From positions 62,001-126,000 of the forward strand of contig WGNO01000035.1 in the NCBI GenBank assembly GCA_016124525.1: 64,000 bases of DNA, written 5' to 3'. Shown here one piece after another: positions 53,086-62,329 of this stretch (positions are counted from its first letter, which is position 1; every line of letters begins with the position of its first letter). This DNA is from Nostoc sp. RI_552. GTDB lineage: Bacteria; Cyanobacteriota; Cyanobacteriia; Cyanobacteriales; Nostocaceae. A model generated the notes under the pieces. It saw only the letters and a program-made list of their open reading frames with translations. It ran no database searches and was not told the DNA's origin. Made by a program: the position numbers and the translations under genes.

Positions 53086-53985
53086 ATGTCTAATAATTTA
53101 GTCAAAAATCCTGAAACTTCTGAAGAACATAAGAGTGAGAAAGATTCGAGTGTAAACTTGGATGTAGCCCTATTTTTCAGTAAATTAAAAACTGGAGTTT
53201 GGCTTTTAGGTATTCCTGCTTGGGTTTTGGGAATAGCCGATAAAAGTTTAGATGCATTTGCTGATGGATATTTATCTAGTTTAGAAGTTTTTCATGTCTT
53301 GACTAACAGTTTGTTTTTTTTGAGTTGGCTGTATTTAAAACCTGAAATTAAAGATAATCAATTCCACGTTAATAAACTTGGTTTAAAAAAACGACACATG
53401 ATCAGCCAAGAGTATATTTTACCTTTTCCTTACCTTTGCCAAATTTATCATTTGTTGAATTTAAAACATTTAGAAACAGTTCATAACTTTAGCTTGAATA
53501 ATTTAAAAGTTGTCAATGTGAGTTATTTTCAACCTACAAATATTGGTGGAATCATTAAATTTAAAACAATTTTGAATTCTCCGGCTAATCCTTTGAGAAT
53601 TTGGAGAAAACCGATTGTAGAGGTGGATTTAATCTTACATACGCCTTATACCATTGAGTTAAGTATACCAGTTTACAATAATAAAAGAATAATTGTAATA
53701 TTTCAAGCTTTTCCTTTAACTGATAAAGAACATCAGTTATTTATAGATATTTACAGCGATTTAAATTGGCCTAAACCACTGCTGCAAATAGTATTACATT
53801 TTGCTTGTTGTTTGACTTTGCTTGAAGATTTACCTTATTTACGCAATTTAGCTAACAAAAATATTGAGCGTTTATTCAAATTAAGCAAGTTTTCTAATAA
53901 TGCAAGTCTGCTACTCTTTAAAAGATTTGTAGAACTGTATGGCACAAGTGGAAATTCAACTAACCTAATTGAAGACAAAAATTAA
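53086..53985 (+). CDS. Hypothetical protein with one or two membrane segments
   Basis: A 299-residue protein of unknown family and low GC compared with the apc and atp genes. After a charged 25-residue N-terminus there is a hydrophobic segment (LKTGVWLLGIPAWVLGIAD) and another (FHVLTNSLFFLSWLYL). The rest is soluble and beta-rich with PH-like alternation (IGGIIKFKTIL, IVEVDLILHTPYTIELSIPV), then helical with Cys-Cys (HFACCLTLLEDL). Base composition and isolation within the low-GC island suggest an accessory gene. No function is proposed. Confidence 0.55.
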   Translation: MSNNLVKNPETSEEHKSEKDSSVNLDVALFFSKLKTGVWLLGIPAWVLGIADKSLDAFADGYLSSLEVFHVLTNSLFFLSWLYLKPEIKDNQFHVNKLGLKKRHMISQEYILPFPYLCQIYHLLNLKHLETVHNFSLNNLKVVNVSYFQPTNIGGIIKFKTILNSPANPLRIWRKPIVEVDLILHTPYTIELSIPVYNNKRIIVIFQAFPLTDKEHQLFIDIYSDLNWPKPLLQIVLHFACCLTLLEDLPYLRNLANKNIERLFKLSKFSNNASLLLFKRFVELYGTSGNSTNLIEDKN

Positions 53986-54265
53986 TTTTGTGTTAATTTG
54001 CGACCTGTTAAGTTGGATAAAACCTCACTTCAGCCTATGCCGTGATGGTCGAAATAATATCAGCAATTTACCTTTGACGAAATGTGATGAAAAGGTCATT
54101 TCTAAAATATATTTTAGTAATTAGTTTTACTTATGTATTGGAACGTAATGCTCACCTACATTCACTATTTTTAACTATTTCCTTGAAGTTTGCCAAATTA
54201 GGAGGTGTGACGGCAGATAAGTAGTCTTATTAAGTCTGGCTAATTAGTGAGAATTAAGTGATAAA

Positions 54266-54658
54266 CTACTCCATAACATTCATAAAATCAGGGTCAATAA
54301 AATCACTGTTTGCCTGGGAATTGTTATTTGGTTGAGGTAAAACCTTCTCAGGCTCTTTTACAGTATGTAAATTAGCGTGTTTAACCAGATGAAGAGCGCT
54401 ATCCATAGCTGCGGAAAATGTATCAGTTTGCGTGGAGTCCATTAGTCTCTGCATCAGGACTAATGCACGATTAACGACTTTGGATACACTATCCGTTTCG
54501 GTTCTGTCACCTTCGGTTAGTACTAGCTCATAATTTTCTTCCTTGATTGTAGCAGTCATACTCCAGACATTTTTAGAACCCCGGCGTTTTTGCAGCCTAC
54601 GCCGGGAAATTTTTTGTCTTACCAAATCCATGTTAATTATTAATCTTTTGTCTTCCAT
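54266..54658 (-). CDS. Small partner protein of the actin-like ATPase (possible ParR-like adaptor)
   Basis: A 130-residue protein whose start lies inside the end of the ParM-like gene (26-bp overlap), implying coupled translation. The N-terminus is strongly basic (RQKISRRRLQKRRGSK). A middle beta segment (MTATIKEENYELVLTEGD) is followed by helices and an acidic tail (DFIDPDFMNVME). In plasmid ParMRC systems the small gene after parM encodes the centromere-binding adaptor ParR, which has a DNA-binding part and a filament-binding C-terminus. The layout fits, but no ribbon-helix-helix motif was recognised, so the role is inference from context. Confidence 0.5.
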   Translation of the reverse strand: MEDKRLIINMDLVRQKISRRRLQKRRGSKNVWSMTATIKEENYELVLTEGDRTETDSVSKVVNRALVLMQRLMDSTQTDTFSAAMDSALHLVKHANLHTVKEPEKVLPQPNNNSQANSDFIDPDFMNVME

Positions 54659-55769
54659 ACAGACCTATAACATTATCATATACAGGGTTAGGAGTAACAT
54701 GGAACTTGGACGAACGAGACGCTTTATCAACAACTAGATAAGCACTACCCCCAGTGAGAATATAGCGAGAAATTTTATGAAAGTAGCTAGACCACACAGC
54801 CTGAGTTTTGCCCATCACCGACTTAAACCAATTGTCTATTTCATCTCGCACAATGGCAGAAAAGTCATACCCATCAATGATATAGTCCCTAAACTCTAGG
54901 CAATTCATAATGGCATCTGCTTCTAAGTAAGCCATATCTGCTCTGTCAGCCGTAATAACCCGTCTAATTTCTGTGGCGAGGTCAAATGTACCCCCTTTAG
55001 GACTTCTCAAACTTGCTTCTGCTAACACATAGCCATCATACTCCACCAAAATGGAATCAATGGTGGCTCCCCCTAAATTCAGAACTCCCGTATACTGACC
55101 TTTAATTTGAGGTTCACGATCATTGAGCAGATACCAAGCTCCCAAACCTTCCTCAAAAACAGTAACAGACTGCACTTTTATTGAGATATCCTGCCCGTCA
55201 ATGGTAGCTTCTGTAGTTCCCTTGAGCTTTCGCTCTAGAAGATTTTGATAAAGTTCCGCTTCTGTGGCATTGACTTTCACTACTAGGGTCACTTGTTTCT
55301 CATTGGGAAAAAGTTTACCGATGCATGGCAGCAAATAAAGCAAGCATTCATCAAATTTAGGCCGATTGTATACCCTTTCATACCTGGGTTGTCTTGATGC
55401 AGCCTCGCCGATAACATAGCGAATTCCGTTGTATTCAGGGCTACCCTCTGATGTGTGAATCTCTACAAAAGATGACTGATCATTCATGCGTGTTGGTTTA
55501 CGATTCCCAGATAGCCAAGCATATAAAGATGCTAGCTTGATGATATTCTTACCATCGAACAGAAGGATTGAGCGGTTACCAGGGTCAAAAACGACTTCAA
55601 TGGCTGTTTTTTGAGCAGGAGCGGTTAAAAATTCCGTTTCTTTTGACAAGCCACTTTGAATGGAAGCCCGTGTATTCGCCTCCGTTTGCACTTCTAACTC
55701 AGATTCTGCAGGAAGTTGGTCGTTAAGTTCATCTAGTTTGAACTTTTGGAAGCTGACATCTCTAGCCAT
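54633..55769 (-). CDS. Actin-like ATPase of the ParM/StbA type
   Basis: A 378-residue protein. After a polar N-terminal extension of about 55 residues come the actin/Hsp70-fold motifs: phosphate-1 VVFDPGNRSILLF, phosphate-2 GVLNLGGATIDSILVEYDGYVLAE, and the adenosine motif YILTGGSAYLVVD near the C-terminus. Insertions such as RYVIGEAASRQPRYERVYNRPKF resemble bacterial ParM/Alp proteins rather than MreB. Such proteins form filaments that segregate plasmids or phage DNA. It is followed, with overlap, by a small basic protein gene. It sits in a low-GC accessory region next to a transposase remnant. Confidence 0.75.
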   Translation of the reverse strand: MARDVSFQKFKLDELNDQLPAESELEVQTEANTRASIQSGLSKETEFLTAPAQKTAIEVVFDPGNRSILLFDGKNIIKLASLYAWLSGNRKPTRMNDQSSFVEIHTSEGSPEYNGIRYVIGEAASRQPRYERVYNRPKFDECLLYLLPCIGKLFPNEKQVTLVVKVNATEAELYQNLLERKLKGTTEATIDGQDISIKVQSVTVFEEGLGAWYLLNDREPQIKGQYTGVLNLGGATIDSILVEYDGYVLAEASLRSPKGGTFDLATEIRRVITADRADMAYLEADAIMNCLEFRDYIIDGYDFSAIVRDEIDNWFKSVMGKTQAVWSSYFHKISRYILTGGSAYLVVDKASRSSKFHVTPNPVYDNVIGLYGRQKINN

Positions 55770-56218
55770 GTGTTAATTTATACCTCAGTATTTGTACGGG
55801 TTGGCAAAAAAAACAATAAATTTAAACAACCTTAACTAAATTTCAGAATTAAGGCATATCAGTAACCTTACTAACCGCGTTAATTCTATCAACTAAAGCC
55901 TAAATTAGCATGAGTTAAACAAATCTAATATGGTTAGTTGGATTGGCAAATACTTTAATAGATCCCGGTAATATTTGGGTAACTATCCTTCTCAGTAATA
56001 CATATTACCTTACCCAAGTCAAGGCAAATCGGGTTTTTTCCCTTATGCGCTTCAGTGAATATATATGTATCTATATTGTATATATATACATATACTTCCG
56101 CAGGACTTACTCAACTCGTACAAATAGGGAGCGGGCATATATATCCCCGCGACGCGAAAATTTAAATCAAACCAAGCACATGGGAATATTTGGTCGTTTA
56201 AGTTGCTGAATTAAATAA
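55770..56218. other. Region upstream of the ParM-like gene, AT-rich with palindrome
   Basis: This spacer contains short direct repeats of AACCTTA/TAACC-type sequence at about 55829-55940 that could serve as a centromere-like site. It also has the 14-bp palindrome TGTATATATATACA (56077-56090) and a CGCAGGACTTAC motif at about 56098 resembling termini of cyanobacterial insertion sequences. No gene is supported. Confidence 0.35.
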
Positions 56219-56776
56219 TTAGATAAAAGGACAATAATAGACTTTCTCTAAACTATTAATATAAATCATTAAACTGTGTACCGCATACCATGTGTCCATC
56301 AAAACAGTATCGAACGGTAAAAGCTTTTGATACACCAGGTTTTCCAGCATATCTTTCACATGATGTATCTTGTTTTTACCATCCACATCAGGATTAAAAA
56401 TGCGGTAATCTATTACCTAAAATCTTTTAAATTTAGGATTTACACACACACGACTAACTATACCAATTTCTTCGAGTAGGCCATGTTCGTTACCACTATA
56501 TTGTCTCCTCACTATCTCTATCTCTTGAGAATATCTTTTGTCTAAAACGCTATCATCAAATATGATGTAACCATTAGCATCTGGTTCAACCATTTCTTTC
56601 ACATTTTCCCATACTAACCGAGGTGTTAAGTTTTCTCTCCTCAAATAATAATTAATTGCATCATGGCTAATCTGCTCTAAATGCTCTGCTAAATTGGTAA
56701 TTGTATAATTAATTTGACTGCTTAACAAATATTGGCAGTAGTTCAATTTTGTAAATCTCATGCTTATTACTAACAT
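56219..56776 (-). pseudogene. IS701-like transposase remnant with internal TAG
   Basis: The conceptual translation is an IS701/IS4-type DDE transposase: NYTITNLAEHLEQISHDAINYYLR, then IIFDDSVLDKRYS with the first catalytic Asp, then QYSGNEHGLLEEIGIV. A single in-frame TAG at 56417-56419 replaces the Trp expected in KRF-W-VIDYRIFNP. The same frame continues through LLPFDTVLMDTWYA and stops at 56219. The C-terminal half with the remaining catalytic residues is missing. Confidence 0.8.
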
Positions 56777-57107
56777 TTATCTCATACAACCTCTACCGAT
56801 TTTCTCATCAATATTTCAATCCTTTTTTCCAGACAGCGACGTTCTATTACCAAGACAAAGCTTATGCCTAACTCCACGCTATGCTATCGGAATCCCGTTT
56901 TATTCATACTTTTGTACTATCAACTAAACTAGGTATTGCCCTGTGCTACTTCCGTCACTTACATAATACAAATGTACCTTAATTTTTCCATCGCCTGTGC
57001 CAGTTCCGTAAGTCCTAACTTCTTGAAAAATATTACATATTCGTATAAATCCGCACAAAACTGGATCTGCCTAACTGACTTTTGCAAGATATCTGTTGAT
57101 TAATTTT
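56777..57107. other. Spacer beyond the transposase remnant
   Basis: A 331-bp AT-rich sequence between the transposase start and the ABC gene stop. A terminal inverted repeat for the IS remnant could not be matched by eye. No gene is seen. Confidence 0.4.
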
Positions 57108-58763
57108 CTAAACACGCGCCAGTAGGGGGGCTGCTGCTAATAAGGTTTTTGTGTAGGGGTGTTGAGGATGGGTAAAAATTTGTTTTGTGTTACCTAGTTC
57201 CACAATTTTGCCACTATGCATCACGGCAATACGATGGCATAAGAACCGCGCTAACCACAAGTCATGGGTAATAAAAAGATATGTTAACTCAAATTCCGTC
57301 TTCAAGGCTAACATTAAATCAATTACTTGTGACTGCACACTAGCATCCAACATACTCACAGGTTCATCGCAGATTAAAAGTTTGGGACGAGTAATTAAGG
57401 CGCGGGCGATGGCTACTCGTTGCTGTTGTCCCCCAGATAAATCCGATGGATACCGTTGATAATAAATTTGTGGCGGTGTTAGTCCGACTTTTTCCAGCAT
57501 CCACGAAACTTCTGATTTGGCTTTTTCTGCATCGGCAAGATTATGGATAAATAATGGGTCAGCGATACTTTGTCCCACTGTCATCACAGGGTTAAGACAA
57601 GCATGGGGATCTTGAAAAATCATTTGCATTTGTCGCCGCCAAGAACGAATTTCTGGACGCGATAAAGTCGTTAAATCTTGTCCTAAAAATTCAACTTTGC
57701 CAGCAGTGGGACGAATGAGTTGTAATATTGTTTTGGAAAGTGTACTTTTGCCACAACCTGATTCGCCAACTAATCCAAAAATTTCTCCCGGATACAGTTC
57801 TAGGTTAATGCCATCTACGGCTTTAATTGTTTGCTGTTGTCTGTTCCGGATTTTTTGAATAAAGTTCGCTTCTATCGTGTAGTGTTGTCGTAGTTCTGTA
57901 ATCCGCAAGATTGGCGACAAAGACCTTTGTTCCTGATTATCCACTGCCAACTCTGTAATTTTTTCATCTACTGTTTGAATATGCAAAGCTGCTTTTAACA
58001 GGGAGCGGGTGTATTCATGTTGAGGTTGTCTCAATACAGTTTTAGTTGCACCCATTTCTACTATTTTCCCTTGATGCATAACACCGATGCGATGGCAATA
58101 CTCGCCCACCATGGCTAAATCGTGAGAAATTAACAGCAGCGCCATATTTTCTTCACTGCATAGGCGGGTTAATTCTTGGAGAATTTGGGCCGAAACAGTG
58201 ACATCTAAACTGGTGGTGGGTTCATCAGCGATGATTAATTTAGGGTTGAGAAGTAAAGCTAAGGCGATGGCTACTCGTTGGCGCATTCCACCGCTAAATT
58301 CATGAGGATACTGATACCAACGACTAGCAGGAATATTAACTTTTTCTAAAGTGGCGATCGCTTGTACTTTGGCTTCCTTAGTTGATAATTTTGGTAAGTG
58401 TGCTTGCAGGGTTTCGATGCAGTGTTGACCAATAGTCATCAAAGGGTCAAGGCGTGTCATGGGATCTTGAAAAATTAAGGCGATGGCTTCCCCTCTAAAT
58501 TTACGCAACTGGTGAGGCATTAAATCTAACACTGATTCTCCCTGAAATGTCACTTGCCCCTCCACGCGACTGAAGGGAGGTAACAAGCGCATAGCAGCTC
58601 TTCCTAAGGTGGATTTACCACAACCAGACTCTCCCACTAAACCCATTGTTTCGCCTGGTTGTAAGGTGAAAGATACATCATTGATTGCCCAAGTTGTGGT
58701 TTCGTTGTGAGGCTGAGGATAAGCAACACGCAGATTCTCTATACAAAATAAAGCTTGACTCAT
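57108..58763 (-). CDS. Oligopeptide/dipeptide ABC transporter ATPase, duplicated (DppDF/YejF-type)
   Basis: A 551-residue protein with two complete ABC ATPase domains. Domain 1 has GESGCGKSTLGRAAMRL, FSGGMRQRVAIALAL and LIIADEPTTSLD. Domain 2 has GESGCGKSTLSKTILQL, LSGGQQQRVAIARAL and LLICDEPVSMLD. The RxPxHEYTxxLL-like C-terminal ends of both (QPQHEYTRSLLKA and HPQHPYTKTLLAA) are typical of peptide-importer ATPases. Membrane and binding components are not adjacent, so substrate (peptides, nickel or microcins) is open. Confidence 0.9.
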   Translation of the reverse strand: MSQALFCIENLRVAYPQPHNETTTWAINDVSFTLQPGETMGLVGESGCGKSTLGRAAMRLLPPFSRVEGQVTFQGESVLDLMPHQLRKFRGEAIALIFQDPMTRLDPLMTIGQHCIETLQAHLPKLSTKEAKVQAIATLEKVNIPASRWYQYPHEFSGGMRQRVAIALALLLNPKLIIADEPTTSLDVTVSAQILQELTRLCSEENMALLLISHDLAMVGEYCHRIGVMHQGKIVEMGATKTVLRQPQHEYTRSLLKAALHIQTVDEKITELAVDNQEQRSLSPILRITELRQHYTIEANFIQKIRNRQQQTIKAVDGINLELYPGEIFGLVGESGCGKSTLSKTILQLIRPTAGKVEFLGQDLTTLSRPEIRSWRRQMQMIFQDPHACLNPVMTVGQSIADPLFIHNLADAEKAKSEVSWMLEKVGLTPPQIYYQRYPSDLSGGQQQRVAIARALITRPKLLICDEPVSMLDASVQSQVIDLMLALKTEFELTYLFITHDLWLARFLCHRIAVMHSGKIVELGNTKQIFTHPQHPYTKTLLAAAPLLARV

Positions 58764-58962
58764 ATGTTATTTGCCTAGTTGTGATCAGAACTTCGCCCTT
58801 AAATTTTTTCCTTGGTAAAGACAGGAAAATGTTACAGGTAAATTCGGCATAATTTCTATTTCCTCGCGGCTTCAATACTGTAGCTTTAGTTGTTACAAAA
58901 ATAACAGTTTTCCCTGGACAACAATGAGACAATCTCAGCAGTAACGCAAAACGTAACAATTG

Positions 58963-59316
58963 TTATTTTTCGTTCTTTGGCTCTTCTTCAAGAATACCTT
59001 GACAGTATTGAATAAGAGTTGTGAGGCGATGGCTGATGGTTTTGAGTCTTTGTTTGGCAGTGGATGCTTGCCGCGAACCTTGGAGAAACATGACATCAAT
59101 TTCCAACAAACGTAGATGCTTACTGATTTCTGTCTGATAAGACTGTATACGGGAACTTACATCAGGCAAAGGGACAATCTGCTCGCGAAAGAATTGCTGC
59201 AAGAAGGCTACAGCTTTTCGTAGTTCAGGTGTATTGACTGCGGTAGTGTTGAGATCAAAATGGAGTTGCTCTAGCAAAGTCGCTAGAGCCTGATATTTCT
59301 CAAGATTTAAACACAT
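58963..59316 (-). CDS. patD: PatD-like heterocyst frequency control protein
   Basis: A 117-residue helical cytoplasmic protein. The pattern KYQALATLLEQLHFDL, then SRIQSYQTEISKHLRLLEIDVMFLQGSRQ and RLTTLIQYCQGIL matches what I recall of the PatD family, which in Anabaena PCC 7120 optimises the proportion of cells becoming heterocysts and is controlled by NtcA. The assignment rests on pattern memory and length, with no alignment. No perfect NtcA palindrome was found immediately upstream. It precedes the ABC gene by about 200 bp on the same strand. Confidence 0.6.
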   Translation of the reverse strand: MCLNLEKYQALATLLEQLHFDLNTTAVNTPELRKAVAFLQQFFREQIVPLPDVSSRIQSYQTEISKHLRLLEIDVMFLQGSRQASTAKQRLKTISHRLTTLIQYCQGILEEEPKNEK

Positions 59317-59770
59317 CCGGTACTAGTTAAGATAGTATTGATGTCAAGAAAATTATCTTTTACAATAAATTTTCCCAACTCCTTATTCAAAGCATAAGCC
59401 TCAAATCATAGTTTGGAGTTTAATTTTAAATAAATGGATTTTCCGCCTTATGATATCATGTTCGATTAAATACTTGTCATTACCAACCTAGCCATAGCAG
59501 GGTGAAGTAATCTCAAAGTCATTGCGATTGCTAGAAGCTCTGGGGCACCCTAGGGGAAATTTCTGCCTTGTTCCATTCGTTTTTGACAGATCACAAGTAA
59601 TTTACTGAACATAATATGATTTTTTAATCTTGGTATGCATAGTTACCATAGGCAATTATAAAATCATTTTCATTTCTTACTCGTGTCTTGCAGGTAGGAT
59701 TTTATGCCCGCGACGCTCTCTATTCCCTTGATCATTAACTTATTTACCAATCACCTGTAATCGCTATTGT
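59317..59770. other. Divergent spacer between patD-like gene and relA/spoT
   Basis: This 454-bp region should hold the promoters of both genes. No exact GTAN8TAC site, hairpin or small gene was recognised in it. Confidence 0.4.
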
Positions 59771-62044
59771 ATGAGCAGCATACTTGTAAATTCCACAACT
59801 GATCTCGCCCTTCCGGAATGGCTTCAGAAATGTTTACGTGAATCATTAGCCTATAAGGGCGAACCCGAAGAAAACCGAGGGTACGATGATGAAGTATTAA
59901 TTGGTAAGGCCTTTGAATTTGCTTATCAACTGCATGAGGGTCAATACCGCAAATCGGGAGAATTGTTTGTTAGTCATCCCGTGGCGGTGGCTGGATTGCT
60001 GCGAGATTTGGGAGGGAGTCCTGCTATGATAGCAGCTGGATTTCTTCATGATGTGATTGAAGATACAGATGTCACAGGGGAAGAAATAGAAGCACATTTT
60101 GGGGCTGAAGTCCGGCAATTGGTTGAAGGTGTTACCAAGCTGTCTAAAATAAATTTCACTAGTAAAACTGAAAGCCAAGCGGAAAACTTCCGACGGATGT
60201 TTTTGGCCATGGCCCAGGATATTCGGGTGATTGTGGTGAAATTGGCAGATCGTTTGCATAATATGCGAACTCTACAATATATGTCTGAGTCTAGCCGCCG
60301 CCGCACCGCCCAGGAAACTAGGGATATTTTTGCCCCGTTAGCAAACCGCTTGGGAATGTGGCGGATAAAGTGGGAATTGGAAGATTTGTCTTTTAAATAC
60401 TTGGAACCAGAGGCTTTCCGCCAAATACAAGAGTATGTTTCTGAAAAGCGGGCGGCGCGGGAAGAAAAATTGGCCAAAACGACAGAAATGCTGCGGGAAC
60501 GTTTGCAGCAAGCGGGGATTCACTGTCAGGATATTAGTGGTCGCCCCAAGCACCTTTATAGCATTTATCAAAAAATGCAAAGGCAGCAAAAAGAATTTCA
60601 TGAAATTTACGATTTGGCGGCTCTGCGGATTATTGTCCAAACTAATGAGGAATGTTACCGGGCTTTGGCAGTGGTTCATGATGCTTTTCGCCCGATTCCT
60701 TCTAGATTTAAGGATTATATTGGATTGCCCAAGCCTAATCGTTACCAGTCCTTGCATACTGGAGTGATTGGGCTGAGTGGTCGTCCTTTGGAGATCCAAA
60801 TTCGTACTGTAGAAATGCATCATGTAGCTGAATATGGGATTGCAGCCCATTGGAAGTACAAGGAAACAGGTGGTTCTACTAGTCAATTTACCACTACAGA
60901 TGAAAAATTTACTTGGTTAAGGCATCTACTGGAATGGCAAAGTGATCTCAAGGACGCTCAAGAGTATCTTGATAGTGTCAAAGATAATTTATTTGAAGAT
61001 GATGTTTATGTCTTCACCCCTAAGGGGGATGTTGTACCTTTGAGTCCCGGTGCTACCTGTATAGATTTTGCTTATCATATTCATACTGAAGTGGGTAACC
61101 ACTGTGCAGGGGCCCGGGTCAATGGTCGTATGGTACCGTTATCAACTCGGTTGCAAAATGGCGCCATTGTAGAGATTCTTACCCAAAAGAATAGCCATCC
61201 TAGTTTGGATTGGTTGAATTTTGCCAGGACTTCTGCGGCGAAATATCGGATTAAACAATGGTACAAGCGATCGCGCCGAGATGAAAATGTGGCTCGTGGA
61301 CGAGAGTTATTAGAAAAAGAACTGGGTAAAACTGGTTTTGATAATTTGCTGAAATCCGAAGCAATGCAAACTGTAGCGGAAAAATGTAATTATCACGGCG
61401 TAGAAGACTTACTGGCTAATTTGGGTTACGGTGAAATTACTCTCAATTTGGTACTAAATCGTTGGCGAGAAGTAGCTAAGGAACAACAACCAACGAATGT
61501 GATACCACTATTTAGCCCGAAAGAAGCACCTACATCAAAAGTTTTGCGAGATGGAAATCCCGCTAGTTTGCGTCCTTGTGATTCACCGATTATTGGTGTG
61601 GAAGGATTGGTGTACCACTTAGCTGGGTGTTGTACTCCCATACCTGGTGAACCAATTATTGGTGTGGTCACCCGGGGGAGGGGGATTTCCATCCATCGCC
61701 AAGGGTGCCATAACTTAGAAAGTGTGGAGTTTGAGCGCCTAGTACCTGTTAGTTGGAACCCAGCCACAGAACATATCAGCCGTCCTCTGACTTACCCGGT
61801 GAATGTGCAAATCGAAGCCCTTGACCGGGTGGGGGTATTGAAGGATATTTTATCTCGGTTGAGTGACCAGGGGATCAATGTGCGTCATGCTCAGGTGAAA
61901 ACTTCTATTGGTCAACCTGCGTTGATTGATTTGGGAGTAGATATACGCGATCGCTTGCAATTGGAGCAAGTGTTTACTCAAATAAAAAAAATGAGTGACA
62001 TTTTAAATATCCGTCGTGTTGGTCAACTTGATGAAGAATCCTAG
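59771..62044 (+). CDS. spoT: Bifunctional (p)ppGpp synthetase/hydrolase (RSH)
   Basis: A 757-residue RelA/SpoT homologue for the stringent response. The hydrolase HD domain (SHPVAVAGLL, GFLHDVIEDT) occupies about residues 45-190. The synthetase domain follows (GRPKHLYSIYQKMQ, YDLAALRIIV, RFKDYIGLPKPNRYQSLHT). A TGS domain (DDVYVFTPKGDVVPLSPGATCIDFAYHIH) and a C-terminal ACT domain (IEALDRVGVLKDILSRLSDQGINV) complete it. RFKD (RxKD) in the synthetase indicates a bifunctional Rel/SpoT type rather than a synthetase-only RelA. It is probably the sole long RSH of the organism. Confidence 0.95.
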   Translation: MSSILVNSTTDLALPEWLQKCLRESLAYKGEPEENRGYDDEVLIGKAFEFAYQLHEGQYRKSGELFVSHPVAVAGLLRDLGGSPAMIAAGFLHDVIEDTDVTGEEIEAHFGAEVRQLVEGVTKLSKINFTSKTESQAENFRRMFLAMAQDIRVIVVKLADRLHNMRTLQYMSESSRRRTAQETRDIFAPLANRLGMWRIKWELEDLSFKYLEPEAFRQIQEYVSEKRAAREEKLAKTTEMLRERLQQAGIHCQDISGRPKHLYSIYQKMQRQQKEFHEIYDLAALRIIVQTNEECYRALAVVHDAFRPIPSRFKDYIGLPKPNRYQSLHTGVIGLSGRPLEIQIRTVEMHHVAEYGIAAHWKYKETGGSTSQFTTTDEKFTWLRHLLEWQSDLKDAQEYLDSVKDNLFEDDVYVFTPKGDVVPLSPGATCIDFAYHIHTEVGNHCAGARVNGRMVPLSTRLQNGAIVEILTQKNSHPSLDWLNFARTSAAKYRIKQWYKRSRRDENVARGRELLEKELGKTGFDNLLKSEAMQTVAEKCNYHGVEDLLANLGYGEITLNLVLNRWREVAKEQQPTNVIPLFSPKEAPTSKVLRDGNPASLRPCDSPIIGVEGLVYHLAGCCTPIPGEPIIGVVTRGRGISIHRQGCHNLESVEFERLVPVSWNPATEHISRPLTYPVNVQIEALDRVGVLKDILSRLSDQGINVRHAQVKTSIGQPALIDLGVDIRDRLQLEQVFTQIKKMSDILNIRRVGQLDEES

Positions 62045-62091
62045 GCAAAGATAAATACGGTGTTTCTGTTTTGGTAGGGTGAGGGGGTAGG

Positions 62092-62200
62092 AGACGTTCG
62101 GAACGTCTGTACAAGGGTTTAATCTGTAAACAGAACATCTAAAGATTTATAGTGAAATCTTTACTAATCTACTTCACGGTATGCTACCATACCGCTGAAG
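62092..62200 (+). other. Two hairpins after relA/spoT
   Basis: AGACGTT-CGG-AACGTCT (62092-62108) and CGGTATG-CTAC-CATACCG (62177-62194), the second extended by CTTCA/TGAAG with one bulged C. Neither is followed by a T-run, so mRNA end protection or an interspersed repeat is more likely than intrinsic termination. Confidence 0.5.
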
Positions 62201-62329
62201 CTGAGATTGTGCTGTAGATGAGAGAGATGTTTTGGTTAACTTTAAACAACCAAAACTTGTCTTTACTTCTCCCTCACTGCCTATTCAACTCTTCCGTTGT
62301 TTTTTAACGACTTTTTCAGCAAACCCTAG

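Noticed and set aside
55943-56209. Possible 88-codon plus-strand gene
   Set aside because: It spans the AT palindrome and IS-like terminus; the predicted product is low complexity (IYIVYIYIYF).
62092-62108. Hairpin after relA/spoT as an intrinsic terminator
   Set aside because: The stem is good but no T-run follows; recorded only as a structure.
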